In this document: piece by piece, positions 12,376 to 14,426 of the stretch
Position numbering within the stretch: position 1 is the first letter of the stretch
Layout of the letters: each line of letters opens with the position of its first letter
NCBI GenBank assembly: GCA_023419055.1
Contig: JAEZYO010000277.1
Coordinates: 1 to 14,426, forward strand
DNA: 14,426 bases
From: Pseudomonadota bacterium
GTDB taxonomy: Bacteria; Myxococcota; Polyangia; Polyangiales; Polyangiaceae
Direction of reading: 5' to 3'
The notes under the pieces: generated by a model
What the model was told of the DNA's origin: nothing
Seen by the model: the letters and a program-made list of their open reading frames with translations, nothing else
The model's database searches: none
Program-made: the position numbers and the translations under genes

Positions 12376-14426
12376 GTGCTTCGAAGACTCGCTCTCGCGA
12401 TCCTCGCCGCCTGGTTCGTCCTCGCCGCCGAGTTCGCCGTGGTGGCGCTCCTCAATCAGGAGCGCATCGCGAGCGTGTGGGAACTGTCGCGTGGCGGGTT
12501 CTATCTCATGCCGGCCGCCTTCACGGCCGGAGCCCTGCTCGGCGCGCTCGGGCTCTTGCTGGTTCGCCTGCTGCAGGCGAGCCGTCGCACCCTCGACCGC
12601 GCGGTGTTCGCCGGGCTCTGGGGCTGTTTCGCGGCGGTGGTCGGCTTCGGGGTGGGTGGCGGCCGCCACCTCTCGGCGCTGCCTCTGCGCTTGGGCTTCG
12701 CTCTGGCGGTCGGCGTGGCCGGCGTGCTGTTGGCCTGGTTGCTCGCCCCGGCAACGCGACGGCTGTTCCGGGATCGTCCGCTCTTGATGACGCTCGTCGC
12801 CGGGATCGTCATCGTGGCGCTCGAGCTCGCGAACCGCTTCGTGCTCGTGCGGCTCTATCCCGCGTTCCATCAGGGGCTCGGCGCGGCGGTGCTGCTGCTC
12901 GCGCCCTTGCTCGCCGCGCCCTGGCTCGAGATCGAGGAGGAGCCGCGCAGGCGGGCGGTCTTCGTCCCGCTCGCGCTCGCTCTGGTCCTGACGGCATCGC
13001 TGCCCTTCGCGGCCAAGCGGCTCTCGAACTTCGATAACTTCCGCCTGGTGCTGCTCGAGCGGGCACCCTTGCTGGGGCGCGCCGTCGAGCTCTCGGCGCG
13101 CATTGCACCGCCTCGCGGCTTCGAGGACGAGGGTTGCTCGGATCCGGCGGGCTGCGGCGAGGTAGCGAGCAGCGGGCCGGCGGGGCGCACCCTCGACTTC
13201 CGCCGCCGCGACCTCTTGCTCGTGACCGTGGACGCGCTGCGCGCGGATCATCTCGGCGCGTACGGCTACACGCGGCCCACGACGCCTGCGCTCGATGCTC
13301 TGGCTCGCGAAGGCGTCGTCTTCGAGCACGCCTACGCACCGACGCCGCACACCTCTTACTCGGTGACTTCCTTGATGACGGGGAAGTACATGCGGCCGCT
13401 CTTGCTGCAGGACACCGGGCAGGACTCCGACACCTGGGCCGGGCTCCTCCGCACGTACGGCTACCGGACCGCCGCGTTCTACCCGCCCGCCATTTTCTTC
13501 ATCGATCCGCACCGCTTCGCGCCATTTCAGAACAGCTTTCTCGGCTTCGAATACCGCTGGGTGGAGTTCGCCGAGGGCGAGAAGCGGCTCACGCAGGTGC
13601 GGAAGTACCTGGACGAGGCGCCGGACGACAAGCCGCTCTTCGTCTGGGTGCACCTGTTCTCGCCGCACGAGCCTTACGAGGCGCACCCCGAGTTCCCGTT
13701 CGGCGACCGGGACGTCGATCGCTACGACAGCGAGATCGCCGCGGCGGATCGCACCGTGGGCGAGATCGTGAAGGCCTTCCGTCAGAAGCGCCCGCAAGCC
13801 GCGGTCATCGTGACGGCCGATCACGGCGAAGAGTTCGGCGAGCACGGCGGCCGCTATCACGGCACGAGCGTTCACGAAGAACAGGTGAGGGTCCCGATGA
13901 TCCTCGCCGCGCCGGGCGCGATTTCGCCTCGCCGCGTCCGCGAGCCCGTGCAAACCATCGATCTTTTGCCGACGGTGCTCTCCGCGCTCGAAATCCCGCG
14001 CCCGCCGCGCGTGCGCGGCCGCGATCTCGGCGGGCTCGTCACGGGTAGCGCCGCGGAGGCGAAAGGGCTCGCCTTCTCCGAGACCGACGAGCAGGTGATG
14101 CTCGCCGAGGGCAGCTTGCGGCTCCTCTGTCAGCGCAGGGTCGGCGCCTGTCAGCTGTTCGACGTCGCGACCGATCCGCATCAACAGAAGGACCTCGCGC
14201 GCGACAAACCGCGCGAGCACGAGGCGATGCGAGCGACGCTGAAGGAGCTCGCCGCCTCGCACGGCCGCTACGAAGCGAGCGGCCTGCGCAAGGAAGGCAA
14301 GGGCTGGCCGGCGGCGATCCTGCGCGCGCTGTCGGGCGACGGCGACGCGGCCGAAGAGCTCGCGGCGCTGCTCGACGACGCGGATCTCGGGATACGGCGC
14401 AAGGCCGCCGAGCTGTTGTTCGAGAT
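12376..14426 (+). CDS. Multi-TM sulfatase-fold (alkaline phosphatase superfamily) protein, incomplete at right edge
   Basis: This is a membrane-anchored enzyme with a large extracytoplasmic catalytic domain; 683 codons are visible with no stop. The first 230 or so residues hold about six to seven hydrophobic segments. The sulfatase-type domain begins near 280: LLLVTVDALRADHLGAYGY has metal ligand D286, VTADHGEEFGEHGG has D482-H483, and RYHGTSVHEEQVRVPMI is the usual histidine segment. At the nucleophile site TSYSVTSLMTG aligns with the sulfatase C-x-P-S-R-x-x-L-x-T-G, with Thr326 in place of Cys and Val in place of Arg, so a formylglycine sulfatase is unlikely; phosphotransferases such as LtaS and EptA use Thr there. 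The last residues, DADLGIRRKAAELLFE, look like a HEAT repeat starting a C-terminal extension. GTG 12376 is the earliest start because an in-frame TAG sits six bases upstream. Substrate unknown. Confidence 0.88.
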   Translation, partial: MLRRLALAILAAWFVLAAEFAVVALLNQERIASVWELSRGGFYLMPAAFTAGALLGALGLLLVRLLQASRRTLDRAVFAGLWGCFAAVVGFGVGGGRHLSALPLRLGFALAVGVAGVLLAWLLAPATRRLFRDRPLLMTLVAGIVIVALELANRFVLVRLYPAFHQGLGAAVLLLAPLLAAPWLEIEEEPRRRAVFVPLALALVLTASLPFAAKRLSNFDNFRLVLLERAPLLGRAVELSARIAPPRGFEDEGCSDPAGCGEVASSGPAGRTLDFRRRDLLLVTVDALRADHLGAYGYTRPTTPALDALAREGVVFEHAYAPTPHTSYSVTSLMTGKYMRPLLLQDTGQDSDTWAGLLRTYGYRTAAFYPPAIFFIDPHRFAPFQNSFLGFEYRWVEFAEGEKRLTQVRKYLDEAPDDKPLFVWVHLFSPHEPYEAHPEFPFGDRDVDRYDSEIAAADRTVGEIVKAFRQKRPQAAVIVTADHGEEFGEHGGRYHGTSVHEEQVRVPMILAAPGAISPRRVREPVQTIDLLPTVLSALEIPRPPRVRGRDLGGLVTGSAAEAKGLAFSETDEQVMLAEGSLRLLCQRRVGACQLFDVATDPHQQKDLARDKPREHEAMRATLKELAASHGRYEASGLRKEGKGWPAAILRALSGDGDAAEELAALLDDADLGIRRKAAELLFE

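Noticed and set aside
12325..14262. A 645-codon open frame on the minus strand across greA end and the sulfatase-fold gene
   Set aside because: The translation is Arg/Glu/His-rich low complexity typical of an antisense shadow; the plus strand encodes TM segments and catalytic motifs.
1..14426. Search for CRISPR repeats, tRNAs, insertion-sequence ends and integrase genes
   Set aside because: No regularly spaced DNA repeats apart from the coding TPR period, no cloverleaf-like segment and no transposase-like protein were seen by eye.

Overview
The window is high-GC DNA (visibly G/C at most third codon positions, frequent GTG starts) with a gene content that fits Myxococcota, most likely the Polyangia/Sorangium-like branch. 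The clues are a eukaryote-like Ser/Thr kinase fused to a membrane domain, a large STAND-type ATPase with TPRs, a sigma-54-dependent response regulator, a large unrecognised lipoprotein, and housekeeping genes (accD, folC, dut, bamD, greA). The lineage is inferred from content only; no rRNA or other marker is present. No tRNA, rRNA, CRISPR array, insertion sequence or integrase was seen.

Layout. Positions 1-1689 (minus): accD, then folC, joined by a 4-base GTGA overlap; folC runs off the left edge. Positions 1690-1963 form a divergent intergenic region. Positions 1964-5028 (plus): an 873-residue STAND/AAA-type ATPase with eight exactly 40-residue TPR units, joined by another GTGA overlap to dut (dUTPase). 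A hairpin and T-run separate dut from a convergent YCII/DGPF-domain gene (5095-5526, minus). A 343-base gene-free stretch with an A+T-rich island follows. Positions 5870-7291 (plus): a six-TM protein with a C-terminal Ser/Thr kinase domain. Positions 7288-11752 (minus) hold a probable three-gene cluster, in transcription order a BamD-like outer-membrane lipoprotein, an NtrC/NtrX-type response regulator and an unrecognised 693-residue putative lipoprotein. The last shares a CTAG double stop with the kinase gene. Positions 11882-14426 (plus): greA, then a multi-TM sulfatase-fold protein that continues past the right edge.

How they work together. accD and folC serve fatty-acid and folate metabolism, dut cleans up dUTP, bamD assembles outer-membrane proteins and greA rescues stalled RNA polymerase. 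Among these core genes sit signalling and envelope genes of unknown specificity: the STAND-TPR protein coupled to dut, the membrane kinase with an unusual topology and a non-RD catalytic loop, the response regulator placed between two lipoprotein genes, and a sulfatase-fold enzyme with Thr where formylglycine sulfatases have Cys. These are the parts most worth a second look; nothing here is a proven new system.
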